NCBI GenBank assembly: GCA_017541465.1
Contig: JAFXYZ010000064.1
Span: 1 to 64,000 of the forward strand
Direction of reading: 5' to 3'
DNA length: 64,000 nt
Source of the DNA: a bacterium
Lineage (GTDB): Bacteria; Cyanobacteriota; Vampirovibrionia; Gastranaerophilales; Gastranaerophilaceae
The position numbers were made by a program, and so were the translations under genes. Positions within the stretch are counted from its first letter, which is position 1; every line of letters starts with the position of its first letter. The notes beneath the pieces were generated by a model. That model did no database searches, was not told the origin of the DNA, and was given only the letters and a program-made list of their open reading frames with translations. This document shows, piece by piece, positions 18,497-27,127 of the stretch.

Positions 18497-19549
18497 ATGT
18501 TTAAGAAAGAGTTCAGAACAGCATTAACGAATAAGACGGTTGAGATAGGTCCTGACGCAAAAGAGGACAATATTATTTTTGCGCTCGAATCCAGTTGCGA
18601 TGAAACCGCCGCCGCCATTGTCAAAAACGGCAGAGAGGTTATCTCAAATGTCGTTGCAACCCAGATTAAAACCCACAGAGAGTTTGGAGGTGTTGTTCCC
18701 GAGGTGGCGGCAAGAGAACATCTGGAATCGGTTAATCTCGTTATTGCGGAATGTTTTGAACAGGCAAAAATAGCGCCCTCCGAGGTCAGCGCAATAGCGG
18801 CAACGATAGGCCCCGGGCTTGTAGGTTCGCTTTTGGTCGGTATGAATGCTGCAAAAGCCTTAGCCGTTACTTATGATAAACCTTTTATCGGGGTAAACCA
18901 CCTGAATGCCCACGTTTGTGCTAATTATCTTAATACCGATTTAGAGCCTCCTTTTGTTGCATTGTTAATCAGCGGAGGTCATACCCAGATTATTGAGGTT
19001 AAATCTTATCTTGAACAGAGGATAGTCGGGGAAACCATTGATGACGCAACGGGAGAAGCCTATGATAAGGTTGCAAGACTAATCGGTCTGCCGTACCCCG
19101 GGGGCGTAAACCTTGATAAACTCGCTCAAAACGGGGATAAAAATGCGTTTAAACTCCCTGAAGCAAAACTTGAAAGTGAGTTTAATTTCAGTTTTTCGGG
19201 GCTTAAAACGGCGGTTTTGCAGTTAATAAAGAAGCTCGAAAAAGAAGGAAATGAACTCCCGAAAGAAGATATTGCGGCAAGTTTTCAGGAAACGATTACC
19301 TCAACCCTCTTTAAAAAGACTTTAAAGGCGGCTGAGCGGCTCAACACAAAGACTCTGGCGCTTGCAGGCGGTGTTGCGGCAAATTCTGAAATCAGAAGAA
19401 AGTTTTTTGAACTGAGAGAAAAAGGGTATAAAATCTATGCGCCCGAGATGAAATACTGCACCGATAACGCGTCTATGATAGCCTCTTCAGCTTATTTCCT
19501 CGCTGAAACCCAAAATTCACTCGATGTTGAAGTGTTTTCGAGAATGTAA
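18497..19549 (+). CDS. tsaD: tRNA threonylcarbamoyladenosine transferase TsaD
   Basis: A 350-residue ASKHA-fold enzyme that transfers the threonylcarbamoyl group to A37 of ANN-decoding tRNAs. Seen: A-L-E-S-S-C-D-E-T-A near residues 30-40, the metal-binding H-L-N-A-H motif, L-I-S-G-G-H-T, and A-G-G-V-A-A-N-S near the C-terminus. The N-terminus has roughly 25 residues before the core that are absent from many homologues. An ATG and an extended -10 box only six bases before it argue that this long start is used. Confidence 0.95.
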   Translation: MFKKEFRTALTNKTVEIGPDAKEDNIIFALESSCDETAAAIVKNGREVISNVVATQIKTHREFGGVVPEVAAREHLESVNLVIAECFEQAKIAPSEVSAIAATIGPGLVGSLLVGMNAAKALAVTYDKPFIGVNHLNAHVCANYLNTDLEPPFVALLISGGHTQIIEVKSYLEQRIVGETIDDATGEAYDKVARLIGLPYPGGVNLDKLAQNGDKNAFKLPEAKLESEFNFSFSGLKTAVLQLIKKLEKEGNELPKEDIAASFQETITSTLFKKTLKAAERLNTKTLALAGGVAANSEIRRKFFELREKGYKIYAPEMKYCTDNASMIASSAYFLAETQNSLDVEVFSRM

Positions 19550-19567
19550 TTTTTTTATAATAAAAAA

Positions 19568-19597
19568 CGGGGGCATTTTAAATGCCCCTGTTTTGTT
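19568..19597. terminator. Bidirectional terminator between tsaD and the coiled-coil gene
   Basis: CGGGGGCATTT pairs with AAATGCCCCTG, flanked by A-rich sequence on the left and TTTTGTT on the right. It serves the two convergent genes. Confidence 0.85.
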
Positions 19598-19610
19598 ATC
19601 TGAAATCTTT

Positions 19611-20243
19611 TTATTCTTCGTAATATTCTTCTTCAGCAGGTTGTTCAGACTGAGGTTGAGGCTCGGGCGGAGGAGGAAGCTGTTCATTTTGGCTTTCTCT
19701 TCTTGCCATTCTCTTTTGCTCTAAATATTTTTGACCTTTTTCTATATTACTGTGCATTTTTGCTATATCGCTTTCAACGTCTGCAAGTTTATTTGCGATG
19801 CTTGATAAAATCTGTTCTGCATAAGCATCAGCGTTTGCTCTGAGCTCGTTTGTTTCCTGCATAGTCCTGTTTTTAATGGTTTCAGCCTCCTGAATTGCTT
19901 TACCCTTCATCTCTTCACAGTATTCAACAAGCTGTTCTCTTATTCTCTTTCCTTCTTCTTTTTCTCTTCTTACTGTCTCAGATTCGCTCAGAATGTGGTC
20001 AGCCGTGTCTTTTGCTTCCTTAACTATTCTCTCTGCTCTCATCTGGGCTTCTTTTATAATATCATCATATCTGTTGAGAATTATCTCTGCATTTTTGATG
20101 TCCTCAGGCAAAAGGGAATCAATTCGGTTCAGAATATCCTGGACTTCCTCGCGGTTAATGAATACAAACCCGAAAACGTCATATTTACTCTCAAGTATTC
20201 TGTGTCCCTCTTGTATTAACTGACTTACTCTCAACTCTGCCAT
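19611..20243 (-). CDS. Cytosolic coiled-coil protein (ATP synthase b / DivIVA-like)
   Basis: A 210-residue protein, nearly all charged helix between residues 50 and 180, ending in a Pro/Gln/Glu-rich tail (P-P-P-P-E-P-Q-P-Q then acidic with two Tyr). The first 40 residues (S-Q-L-I-Q-E-G-H-R-I-L-E-S-K-Y-D-V-F-G-F) look folded. There is no membrane segment. It starts four bases after coaD, so the two are one operon. Homologues are often annotated as ATPase or DivIVA-like from coiled-coil similarity alone; the true function is unknown. Confidence 0.75.
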   Translation of the reverse strand: MAELRVSQLIQEGHRILESKYDVFGFVFINREEVQDILNRIDSLLPEDIKNAEIILNRYDDIIKEAQMRAERIVKEAKDTADHILSESETVRREKEEGKRIREQLVEYCEEMKGKAIQEAETIKNRTMQETNELRANADAYAEQILSSIANKLADVESDIAKMHSNIEKGQKYLEQKRMARRESQNEQLPPPPEPQPQSEQPAEEEYYEE

Positions 20244-20247
20244 GGTT

Positions 20248-20730
20248 TTAACCTTTCATGTATTTTTCTTCCAAAAATTTTTGTACGGGCTCGGGAACAA
20301 ATTTTGAAACATCGCCCTTCATTATTGCTATTTCCCTTATTGAACTTGATGAAATGAAGTTGTATTTAGGTTTTGTGATAAGGAAAACCGTATTAATCTG
20401 AGGTTCAAGTGCGTTATTGACCTGGGACAACTGCATTTCGTATTCAAAATCAGAAACCGCTCTCAGCCCCCTTATAAGGACATTTGCACCCTTTTCCTTT
20501 GCGTAATTAACCGTCAGTCCGTTATAAGAATCAACTTCAACGTTCTTTAAGTCTTTGCAGCACTCTCTAATCAGTCTTATTCTGTCATCGGTGGAGATGA
20601 AACTCTGTTTAGAGGTGTTGACCGAAACAACGATAATAACCCTGTCAAAAATTGAAGCAGCACGTTCAAGGACGTCCAAATGCCCTTTCGTTATCGGATC
20701 AAAACTCCCAGGATAAATTGCCGTTTTCAA
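20248..20730 (-). CDS. coaD: Phosphopantetheine adenylyltransferase CoaD
   Basis: A 160-residue nucleotidyltransferase that makes dephospho-CoA from phosphopantetheine and ATP. Seen: the Y-P-G-S-F-D-P-I-T-x-G-H-L-D start (T/H-x-G-H motif), R-G-L-R-A-V-S-D-F-E-Y-E, and the I-S-S-S-S-I-R-E motif. Length and motifs are complete. The start codon is TTG at 20728-20730: no ATG or GTG is available in frame and the catalytic start motif follows at once. A weak AAGGG lies upstream. Confidence 0.95.
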   Translation of the reverse strand: MKTAIYPGSFDPITKGHLDVLERAASIFDRVIIVVSVNTSKQSFISTDDRIRLIRECCKDLKNVEVDSYNGLTVNYAKEKGANVLIRGLRAVSDFEYEMQLSQVNNALEPQINTVFLITKPKYNFISSSSIREIAIMKGDVSKFVPEPVQKFLEEKYMKG

Positions 20731-20830
20731 TTTTTAACCCTTTTTTACCATTTTTCATACAAAACAATTATAGTTCAATCAGTCTTTTTCATGATTTAAG
20801 ACGGCTAAAATATTAAACTTTTTTTACAAT

Positions 20831-21106
20831 TTATCGTTTTTTAAATACCAGGCAGAACAAAAAGGAAGCGGTTTTCATTGTCTCGACCAGCGCTTTTATC
20901 TGTCTGTAAATCAAAATTCCTTTGAGAGAATAGTTTGTTATCTTCAGCACTTTGAGGAATTTATTTTCGTTTTTTATTGCCCTTATTAATAAAACACTGC
21001 TTTTTCGCCTCAAAACAATTGTTCTTTTATAGAGTTTATGAGTTAAAAACAAAACCCATGCCAAAAGACAAACAGTTAAAGCTATAATGAGGTTAATGAA
21101 ACTCAC
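20831..21106 (-). CDS. Small membrane protein, hypothetical
   Basis: A 91-residue protein with one clear transmembrane helix at residues 4-21, followed by a basic stretch (K-L-Y-K-R, R-R-K-S) and a second hydrophobic end rich in F and L. Eight bases downstream of the diguanylate cyclase gene, on the same strand, so probably co-transcribed. No family recognised. Confidence 0.5.
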   Translation of the reverse strand: MSFINLIIALTVCLLAWVLFLTHKLYKRTIVLRRKSSVLLIRAIKNENKFLKVLKITNYSLKGILIYRQIKALVETMKTASFLFCLVFKKR

Positions 21107-21114
21107 TTATACTC

Positions 21115-22713
21115 CTATTCGGTGCATCTGAAGAATTCGCCGCCTCTGTATTCATAGATGCAGTTTTTACCGTTATTCTTTGACTGATAAAGCGCTTTAT
21201 CCGCACATTCAATCAGACAGTTCATATTTGGTTCATCTATGTTCGGGAACTCTGCAATACCTATACTGACGGTCGGGCAGACCGAGTTATTTTCATCAAT
21301 TTTGATTTCGATTTTGCTGACATTAACTCTTATTCTCTCTGCAATAATTTTTGCGTTTCTTGCTGCTGTTTCGGGAAGTACGACAACAAATTCCTCACCG
21401 CCGTATCTTGCCGCAATATCAATGTGCCTTACCGTAGCCTGAATTGCCGCCGCAATTTCTTTTAAAACCATATCACCCGTTAAGTGTCCGTAAGTATCGT
21501 TTACGCTCTTGAAATTGTCTATATCCATCATCAGTAAAGTCAAAACGTGATTGTATCTTGACATTCTCTTCAGCTCTGTCTCAAGCAGAGTATTGAAGTG
21601 ACGTCTTATATAGAGTTTTGTCAGACCGTCTTTTGTTGCGAGTTCATATAATTTAGCATTATCAACCGCAATAGCAGCCTGGTTTGCAAGCGCTTCAATA
21701 AACTCAAGGTCTTGCTTATTAAACAGTTTTCCGTTTTTCTTATTCGTTATATTAATAACACCGATGGATTCGCCTTTTGCAACAAGCGGAACACAAAGCA
21801 GAGAAGAAATTCCGCTGTCAATATCCGCTTTTGCAAACCTGGGATCTTTTGCACCGAGGTTTGTGATAATTGCCTTCTTTTCGGCAAATACTTTACCCGC
21901 GATACCCTCGTTTGCTTTGAGTTTTGTACATTCAACGATACCGTTGTTAATATCAAATTCGGCTTTTTTATCCTGCAAGCCGTAAACAACTTTAACCTGA
22001 AGGGTGTTATCAGAGATGTCATAGAGCATCAGAGAGCCTTTTTCAGCCTCTATGGTGTCAATGGCTTTATCAAGAATAACCTGAACCAAACCCTTTAAAT
22101 CATCGATAAAATTGACCGCCTGAGAGATGTTATACAGAATAGACAGGTTATGAAGGGTTTTGTTTAAAGTCATAAGCTGTTTTTCCTGCTCTTTTTGGCG
22201 CATAAACTTAATCAAAATCGGCTCTACACTCGAGAGAAGTTTTTCAAGATATACCAGCTCCTCCTCTGTGTATTCCGTTTTGTCTTTTTTGTTGCTGATA
22301 GAACAAATGCAAATGGGAACTTCCTCATGATAAAAAGCTCTCATATACTGGCAGTTCAGCTTTCCGAGATTATATGTTTCCCAAAAGGCTTTGTATGTTA
22401 TTTCGCCATGCTTATTGGTAACTTTAATAAGCCCCGGGGCATTATTGCTCAAAAAAGGTGCATTTTCCGCATCAAAAGCAACCGTATTAACCTGTTTCCC
22501 GACAAGGAATTTTGTCTGGAAAATTCCGTTATTGTTTATGAAAAAGTGAAGTTTTTCAATATTGAGTGAATTTTCGATAAAATCAGAGATTCTTGCAAAA
22601 AAATCACTTAGCGAATAAGCCTGGTTTGCTATCATATTTAAATCAAACAGACTGTGTAATTCAATAAAGTTCTTCTGTAAATTCTGAACGGTTGTGTTAA
22701 TATCTTGTGTCAT
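21115..22713 (-). CDS. GAF-GGDEF diguanylate cyclase
   Basis: A 532-residue signalling protein. A helical N-terminal region (1-180) leads to a GAF domain (about 195-350, with the G-S-L-M-L-Y-D and G-E-S-I-G-V-I-N-I-T blocks). A C-terminal GGDEF domain follows with an intact G-G-E-E-F active site and an R-H-I-D sequence five residues before it, the position of the c-di-GMP inhibitory I-site. It should make c-di-GMP in response to a small ligand bound by GAF. No membrane helix is seen, so it is cytosolic. A TATAAT seven bases before the ATG suggests a leaderless transcript. Confidence 0.92.
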   Translation of the reverse strand: MTQDINTTVQNLQKNFIELHSLFDLNMIANQAYSLSDFFARISDFIENSLNIEKLHFFINNNGIFQTKFLVGKQVNTVAFDAENAPFLSNNAPGLIKVTNKHGEITYKAFWETYNLGKLNCQYMRAFYHEEVPICICSISNKKDKTEYTEEELVYLEKLLSSVEPILIKFMRQKEQEKQLMTLNKTLHNLSILYNISQAVNFIDDLKGLVQVILDKAIDTIEAEKGSLMLYDISDNTLQVKVVYGLQDKKAEFDINNGIVECTKLKANEGIAGKVFAEKKAIITNLGAKDPRFAKADIDSGISSLLCVPLVAKGESIGVINITNKKNGKLFNKQDLEFIEALANQAAIAVDNAKLYELATKDGLTKLYIRRHFNTLLETELKRMSRYNHVLTLLMMDIDNFKSVNDTYGHLTGDMVLKEIAAAIQATVRHIDIAARYGGEEFVVVLPETAARNAKIIAERIRVNVSKIEIKIDENNSVCPTVSIGIAEFPNIDEPNMNCLIECADKALYQSKNNGKNCIYEYRGGEFFRCTE

Positions 22714-22720
22714 ACATTAT

Positions 22721-22726
22721 ATTATA
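22721..22726 (-). promoter_or_regulatory. -10 box of the diguanylate cyclase gene
   Basis: TATAAT on the minus strand, seven bases before the ATG at 22713. No ribosome site is present between them. Confidence 0.45.
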
Positions 22727-22928
22727 TCTGATTAAAATATATTTTCAACAATAAATCAAAATACCGATTATATGTATTATTTTTTTTCACCTTTCTCTCT
22801 AATAATTTACAATTTGGAAAAAAATACTTTACAGAAAATATTTTTTTTATTAATATAAAATAGCCGAATTTGATAAAGAAAAAATTTGGTGTTTGGAAAA
22901 GATAAGTTTTTGGTTTACCGAAAATTAC

Positions 22929-23015
22929 GGAAGAATGCCGGAGCGGTTGATCGGAGCGGTCTTGAAAACCGTCGTACGTGCGAGCGTACCGTGGGTTCGA
23001 ATCCCACTTCTTCCT
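22929..23015 (+). tRNA. tRNA-Ser (anticodon TGA)
   Basis: The acceptor arms GGAAGAA and TTCTTCC pair fully. T8-G9 precede the D arm, the anticodon loop is CTTGAAA with TGA, a long variable arm (about 15 bases) follows as in class II tRNAs, and the GTGGG-TTCGAAT-CCCAC T arm is perfect. No CCA is encoded. The base at the discriminator position is T, whereas bacterial serine tRNAs normally have G73. Confidence 0.95.
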
Positions 23016-23043
23016 TTTTTTAATTTTATTAAGGATGTGGACT

Positions 23044-24447
23044 ATGAGCAACGATTTAAAACGAACCTTGAACCTGCCCGATTCTATCTCAATTGTTATA
23101 GGTTCAATGATTGGTTCGGGTATTTTTCTGGTGTCGGCCGATATTTCAAGACAGGTCGATTCCGCATGGCTTTTACTGGTAGTTTGGTTTGTTGCAGGTC
23201 TCACGTCACTTTCGGGTGCTATGGCTTATGGCGAGCTCGCTACAAATATCACTGCCCCCGGCGGTCAGTATATGTACCTGAAAAAAATCTTTAACGATTT
23301 AACTGCCTTTTTGTACGGCTGGACACTTCTTTTGATGATACAGTCCGCTGCTATTGCCGCAATATGTATCGCAACAGCAAAATTTCTGGGAATTATCGTT
23401 CCCTTCGTAAGCTCTGAGATATTTCTCTTTAACTTCGCGGGACACCATTTCCTGTCCACCCAGCAGATAGTCGCTCTTGCAACATGTATTGTTTTGACCT
23501 ACATCAACTCCCGCGGGGTTAAATCAGGTGTTATTACCCAGAATATTTTTACCGTAACAAAGATTTTATCAGTTATAGGAATTGTTCTTTGCGGTATTTT
23601 TGTCGGATTTAACTGGGAGGTCGTTAATGCTAACTTCCCTCAGGGCTGTGCCGTTTTTGAATTTTCAAGAAGCAACATAGAAATGATTGCAACCGCAACT
23701 GTCGGTGCTCTGTTTGCAACCATAACCTGGAACAACTTAACTTTTATTTCGGGCGAAATTATTGAGCCTGAGAAAAATATCCCAAAAGCCCTCGTCATAG
23801 GCGTTGGCGCGGTAGTTATTTTATATCTCCTGGTAAATGCGGTTTATGTATTTACAATTCCTCTTGAAACAATTAAAACGGTCAATGAGGACATTGTTGC
23901 GGCTGCAGCTATGAGCGCTATGTTCGGCAAAATCGGTGAGATAATAATTGCAATAGTAATTATGATTTCGACCTTCGGCTGTGCGAACGGTATGATTTTG
24001 ACAGGCGCAAGAGTTTATTATCAGATGGCAAAAGACAGACTGTTTTTCAGCAAGCTCGCTCATCTCGATGACAAAACAGACGTTCCCGCAAATTCTCTCT
24101 GGGCACAGTGCATCTGGATTTGCCTGCTTATTCTCTTCTGCGGAAACTACTCCGAGCTCCTCGATTATGTCATTTATTCGGCTTTGATTTTCTATGTAAT
24201 AACAACAATAGGAATCTTTGTTTTCAGATATAAATTCCCCGAAAGCGAACAGAAACTGAGAATAAACAGCTTCTACGGTTTGTTCTTCATCATTTCAAGT
24301 TCATATATTATCTACAGTTTAACCCTCCACAAAACAGTTCACTCCCTGAGAGCTTTGGGGCTTGTGTTGTTGGGTATTCCTGTTTATCTTTTATGGAAAA
24401 AGTTCGGTTCTCATTCGAAACTTGCAGTTCAGGAAACAGAAGAATAA
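23044..24447 (+). CDS. APC-superfamily amino acid permease
   Basis: A 467-residue inner-membrane transporter with about twelve hydrophobic helices. The first helix carries S-I-V-I-G-S-M-I-G-S-G-I-F, the glycine-rich substrate-binding break of the APC family, and A-Y-G-E-L-A-T follows in helix 2. It exchanges or imports amino acids; the substrate is not readable. The start is the ATG at 23044, with AAGG nine bases before it; the longer frame from 22978 runs through the tRNA-Ser gene and is not real. It lies 28 bases after the tRNA. Confidence 0.88.
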   Translation: MSNDLKRTLNLPDSISIVIGSMIGSGIFLVSADISRQVDSAWLLLVVWFVAGLTSLSGAMAYGELATNITAPGGQYMYLKKIFNDLTAFLYGWTLLLMIQSAAIAAICIATAKFLGIIVPFVSSEIFLFNFAGHHFLSTQQIVALATCIVLTYINSRGVKSGVITQNIFTVTKILSVIGIVLCGIFVGFNWEVVNANFPQGCAVFEFSRSNIEMIATATVGALFATITWNNLTFISGEIIEPEKNIPKALVIGVGAVVILYLLVNAVYVFTIPLETIKTVNEDIVAAAAMSAMFGKIGEIIIAIVIMISTFGCANGMILTGARVYYQMAKDRLFFSKLAHLDDKTDVPANSLWAQCIWICLLILFCGNYSELLDYVIYSALIFYVITTIGIFVFRYKFPESEQKLRINSFYGLFFIISSSYIIYSLTLHKTVHSLRALGLVLLGIPVYLLWKKFGSHSKLAVQETEE

Positions 24448-24469
24448 TTTAAAAAAATTATACTAACAA

Positions 24470-24498
24470 AAAATCCCCGAAATAAAATCGGGGATTTT
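24470..24498. terminator. Bidirectional terminator between permease and pilin-like gene
   Basis: AAAATCCCCGA and TCGGGGATTTT form a perfect 11-bp stem with a seven-base loop. The genes on either side converge on it. Confidence 0.88.
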
Positions 24499-24524
24499 CT
24501 TTTATTCTTTTAAAAGCACCTGAG

Positions 24525-26681
24525 TTATTTTGCGGCTTCAAGTTTTTTGAGCCTTGCATCTAAATCATTAACCTGTTGCTTTAATGCTTTATTTTCTTTT
24601 TCAAGCGCTTCTATTTTCTCTGAATTTGATGTAACTTTAACCGCAAGTTCTTTGACTTCTTTTGCAATATTCAGAACTGCCTGATGCAATTCCTGAACGG
24701 CTTTTGCGATTGTGAAGGTTATATCTGAGAGCGAAATGGCAAGGAAACCATCGTCTCTTGTCATAACCGCATTTGGCATAATTTTTTGTAATTCCTGAGC
24801 GATAACACCTACGTGTTCAGTTTTCTTTTCGTCGTTTTTATAGTTAAACCTTACGATTTTGAAGGCATCGATAGCACTCAGGCCTTGTTCAGCATTGCCC
24901 TTGATATTCTTTAATCTTTTGTCTGAAGGAGGATAAGGCTGACCGTTGATTGTGGGTGCCTGAATATTACCTGAAGCATTCAGGGTAGATGTGTACATAT
25001 TGGTTGCATGGAGTGTTTTTGTGGTAACATCGTTTCCAACCTGCATGTTTGTTGCTTTTACTGTATTTATTGCTTCAACATCCCCGGCTTTGAGTGTTCC
25101 GACATTCTCTATATCGAGTGTGTTCATATCGATTTTATTTTTAATCTGGAGAGTTGCGTTTGACTGATCACCATATACAGAACCGTTAAGGTATATTGAA
25201 GGAGCGATTGAATTGTCCGCTTTACCGATAGTTACGGTACGTGCTTTTAAATTAAGTTCTCCGGGGCTTGATGCGGAGGTATAGAAAGTACCTGAAATGA
25301 TTTCGCCATCACCGCCGCCATAAGATATAGACAATTTATTAGAGTCATTTTCACCAAAGTTAGAACCTGCATTATAACCTATGAAAACGTTATTGCTTCC
25401 TGCTTTAGTGCTTCCGCCTGCGTTATAGCCAAGGAAAACGTTATTGCTTCCGCTTGTGATATTTGTACCTGAATTATATCCTAAGGCAGTGTTGCTTCCG
25501 CCTGTTGTATTCGTAAAACCGGAGTTAATTCCGATAAAGGTATTTGAACCGCCTGTAGAAGCATTCAGTGTTCCGAAGCCTGCTCCCGCGCCGAGGAATA
25601 CGTTACCAGAGCCTGCATGGTTGAAGCCTGCCTGTTTACCTACATAAGTATTATTAATTCCTGTAGTATTTGCATAACCTGCTTGACCGCCGATAAAGAC
25701 GTTGTTTACACCTTGTGTATTTAAATATCCGCTGAAAGTACCCATAAATGTGTTTTCATAACCGGTGGTTGTACTCCAGCCGCTTCCGATACCGACTGCA
25801 GTGTTTGCATAAGTTTTGCCCGCAGCATATAATGCCTGGTAGCCGACTGCGGTATTTGCATATCCGACTACCGTATTATCGGACTCCATTGTTGTTCTCA
25901 GTGCATAGTTTCCCATAGCGGTATTAAAATATCCGCTGTAGTTACCTGCCAATGCCTGTTTACCGACTGCATTATTTTCATAACCTGATATATTATTGAA
26001 TAAAGCCTGATAACCTAATGAGTTATTATCACTTCCAAGTTGAGCATTACCCGAATCACCTACGTTTTGTGACATAGACTGGTAACCCAGTGCGGTGTTA
26101 CGGATACCATAGCGGTTGTATTGAAGTGTATCATTACCAATCGCAACGTTATTAAACCCTTCTGTCAGTCTGCGCATTGAATTTTGACCGATAGCAATGT
26201 TATTTACCGAATTGTTGCTGTCATTGATACCTGCCATAGTATATTTACCGAGTGCAATATTTGTTTCATCAAGTGAAAGTCTGCCTGTATAATGAGGGGC
26301 AGAACCGCCGATGTTGTCGGTAAAGAAGGTAATATGTGAATTTGACATCGGATGCGCACCGATTTGTGCCTTCATAAGCATTAATCTGTCACCATCCGAG
26401 GTCAGTGACATATATTCATCATCAGATCGGGTATATTGAAAATCCGATATATCACTTCCGTTTGCCTCCGGAATTTTCCCAAAGCCAACCAAAACAGTCT
26501 GGTGATTGCCTGTTCCGAAATAAGTCGATGCCGAATTGTCGGCTGTCCATCTCCAGATTGACTCCGTTCCGGTATTTCTCTTCGTAACCGCCGGCATTAC
26601 CGCTGACAAAACAATACTTAAAATCAGCAGTGTAATCATTAATTCTGCCAATGAAAAAGCGAGTTTTTTACTTTTTTCCAT
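24525..26681 (-). CDS. Type IV pilin-like protein fused to repeats and an S74 self-processing domain
   Basis: A 718-residue protein with three parts. Residues 1-35 are a class III prepilin signal: basic K-K, then A-F-S-L-A-E-L-M-I-T-L-L with Glu at +5 of the mature protein, so it should be processed by prepilin peptidase and held in the inner membrane. Residues ~150-450 are degenerate repeats built on N-T-A-(L/V/M)-G and N-N-V-F-I-G units, as in trimeric adhesin heads and tail fibres. Residues ~585-650 match the peptidase S74 intramolecular chaperone (S-D-K-R-L-K-N-I, G-V-I-A-Q-E-L), and a coiled coil ends the protein. S74 domains trimerise and cut themselves at the Ser. It follows dciA by seven bases. 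Confidence 0.85.
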   Translation of the reverse strand: MEKSKKLAFSLAELMITLLILSIVLSAVMPAVTKRNTGTESIWRWTADNSASTYFGTGNHQTVLVGFGKIPEANGSDISDFQYTRSDDEYMSLTSDGDRLMLMKAQIGAHPMSNSHITFFTDNIGGSAPHYTGRLSLDETNIALGKYTMAGINDSNNSVNNIAIGQNSMRRLTEGFNNVAIGNDTLQYNRYGIRNTALGYQSMSQNVGDSGNAQLGSDNNSLGYQALFNNISGYENNAVGKQALAGNYSGYFNTAMGNYALRTTMESDNTVVGYANTAVGYQALYAAGKTYANTAVGIGSGWSTTTGYENTFMGTFSGYLNTQGVNNVFIGGQAGYANTTGINNTYVGKQAGFNHAGSGNVFLGAGAGFGTLNASTGGSNTFIGINSGFTNTTGGSNTALGYNSGTNITSGSNNVFLGYNAGGSTKAGSNNVFIGYNAGSNFGENDSNKLSISYGGGDGEIISGTFYTSASSPGELNLKARTVTIGKADNSIAPSIYLNGSVYGDQSNATLQIKNKIDMNTLDIENVGTLKAGDVEAINTVKATNMQVGNDVTTKTLHATNMYTSTLNASGNIQAPTINGQPYPPSDKRLKNIKGNAEQGLSAIDAFKIVRFNYKNDEKKTEHVGVIAQELQKIMPNAVMTRDDGFLAISLSDITFTIAKAVQELHQAVLNIAKEVKELAVKVTSNSEKIEALEKENKALKQQVNDLDARLKKLEAAK

Positions 26682-26688
26682 AAACTAT

Positions 26689-27015
26689 TTAACCTCTTGT
26701 AATCTTCTTAGTCTCAAATTTCAGACCTTTAATTTCTATTCCCATATTTTCAGTTTTTTCTCGCATTATTTGTAACAAATTATTGCATTCCAGATACAAT
26801 TCGTTCGCAACAAGTGAACTTTCACAAGCTATTGTCAATATTCCGTCATCTGAAAAACTTTCGGGCGATGAAAGGTCTGAGATTTTTTCTCCGATACTCT
26901 CTCTCCAGACTGTTTTCAGAGTTTCCGTATCAACTTCGGATATTTTTACATCCAGCGCCAACGTTGACAATATCTCTTGTATGGACTGAAAATCAGAGTG
27001 ATTTATTTTTTTCAT
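26689..27015 (-). CDS. dciA: DUF721/DciA-family protein
   Basis: A 108-residue protein with the DUF721 pattern: V-W-R-E-S-I-G-E-K-I near residues 36-45, then a hydrophobic I-L-T-I-A-C-E-S-S-L-V-A-N-E-L block and an amphipathic helix L-L-Q-I-M-R-E. DciA proteins help load the replicative helicase DnaB in bacteria that lack DnaC. It is shorter than fused forms and has only the KH-like domain. It sits directly before the pilin-like gene, an odd pairing. Confidence 0.75.
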   Translation of the reverse strand: MKKINHSDFQSIQEILSTLALDVKISEVDTETLKTVWRESIGEKISDLSSPESFSDDGILTIACESSLVANELYLECNNLLQIMREKTENMGIEIKGLKFETKKITRG

Positions 27016-27021
27016 CTTATT

Positions 27022-27027
27022 ATTATA
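27022..27027 (-). promoter_or_regulatory. -10 box of dciA
   Basis: TATAAT on the minus strand, six bases before the ATG at 27015, with AATAAG between. No ribosome site is present, so the message is probably leaderless. Confidence 0.5.
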
Positions 27028-27127
27028 TAATACCGTTAAAAAAAAGTCTAAATATTTTACAATTGATATATTTCTGAAAATTATTTATAATATTATTGTG
27101 AGGTCGGGAAATCGGGAGTGTTTTTTT

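Noticed and set aside
22978-23043. N-terminal extension of the permease
   Set aside because: These 22 codons translate the tRNA-Ser T arm and acceptor stem; the AAGG site points to the ATG at 23044.
22722-23204. 160-codon frame on the minus strand across tRNA-Ser and the permease start
   Set aside because: It runs antisense through a perfect tRNA gene and the start of a clear permease; no ribosome site and no family resemblance.
25444-25647. Plus-strand frame within the pilin-S74 gene
   Set aside because: It is the mirror of the repetitive adhesin-like region and has no ribosome site.
24525-26681. Repeats as a possible CRISPR array
   Set aside because: The repeats are degenerate, in frame and encode the N-T-A-x-G units; there are no exact repeats with unique spacers and no cas genes. 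No CRISPR array was seen anywhere in the window.
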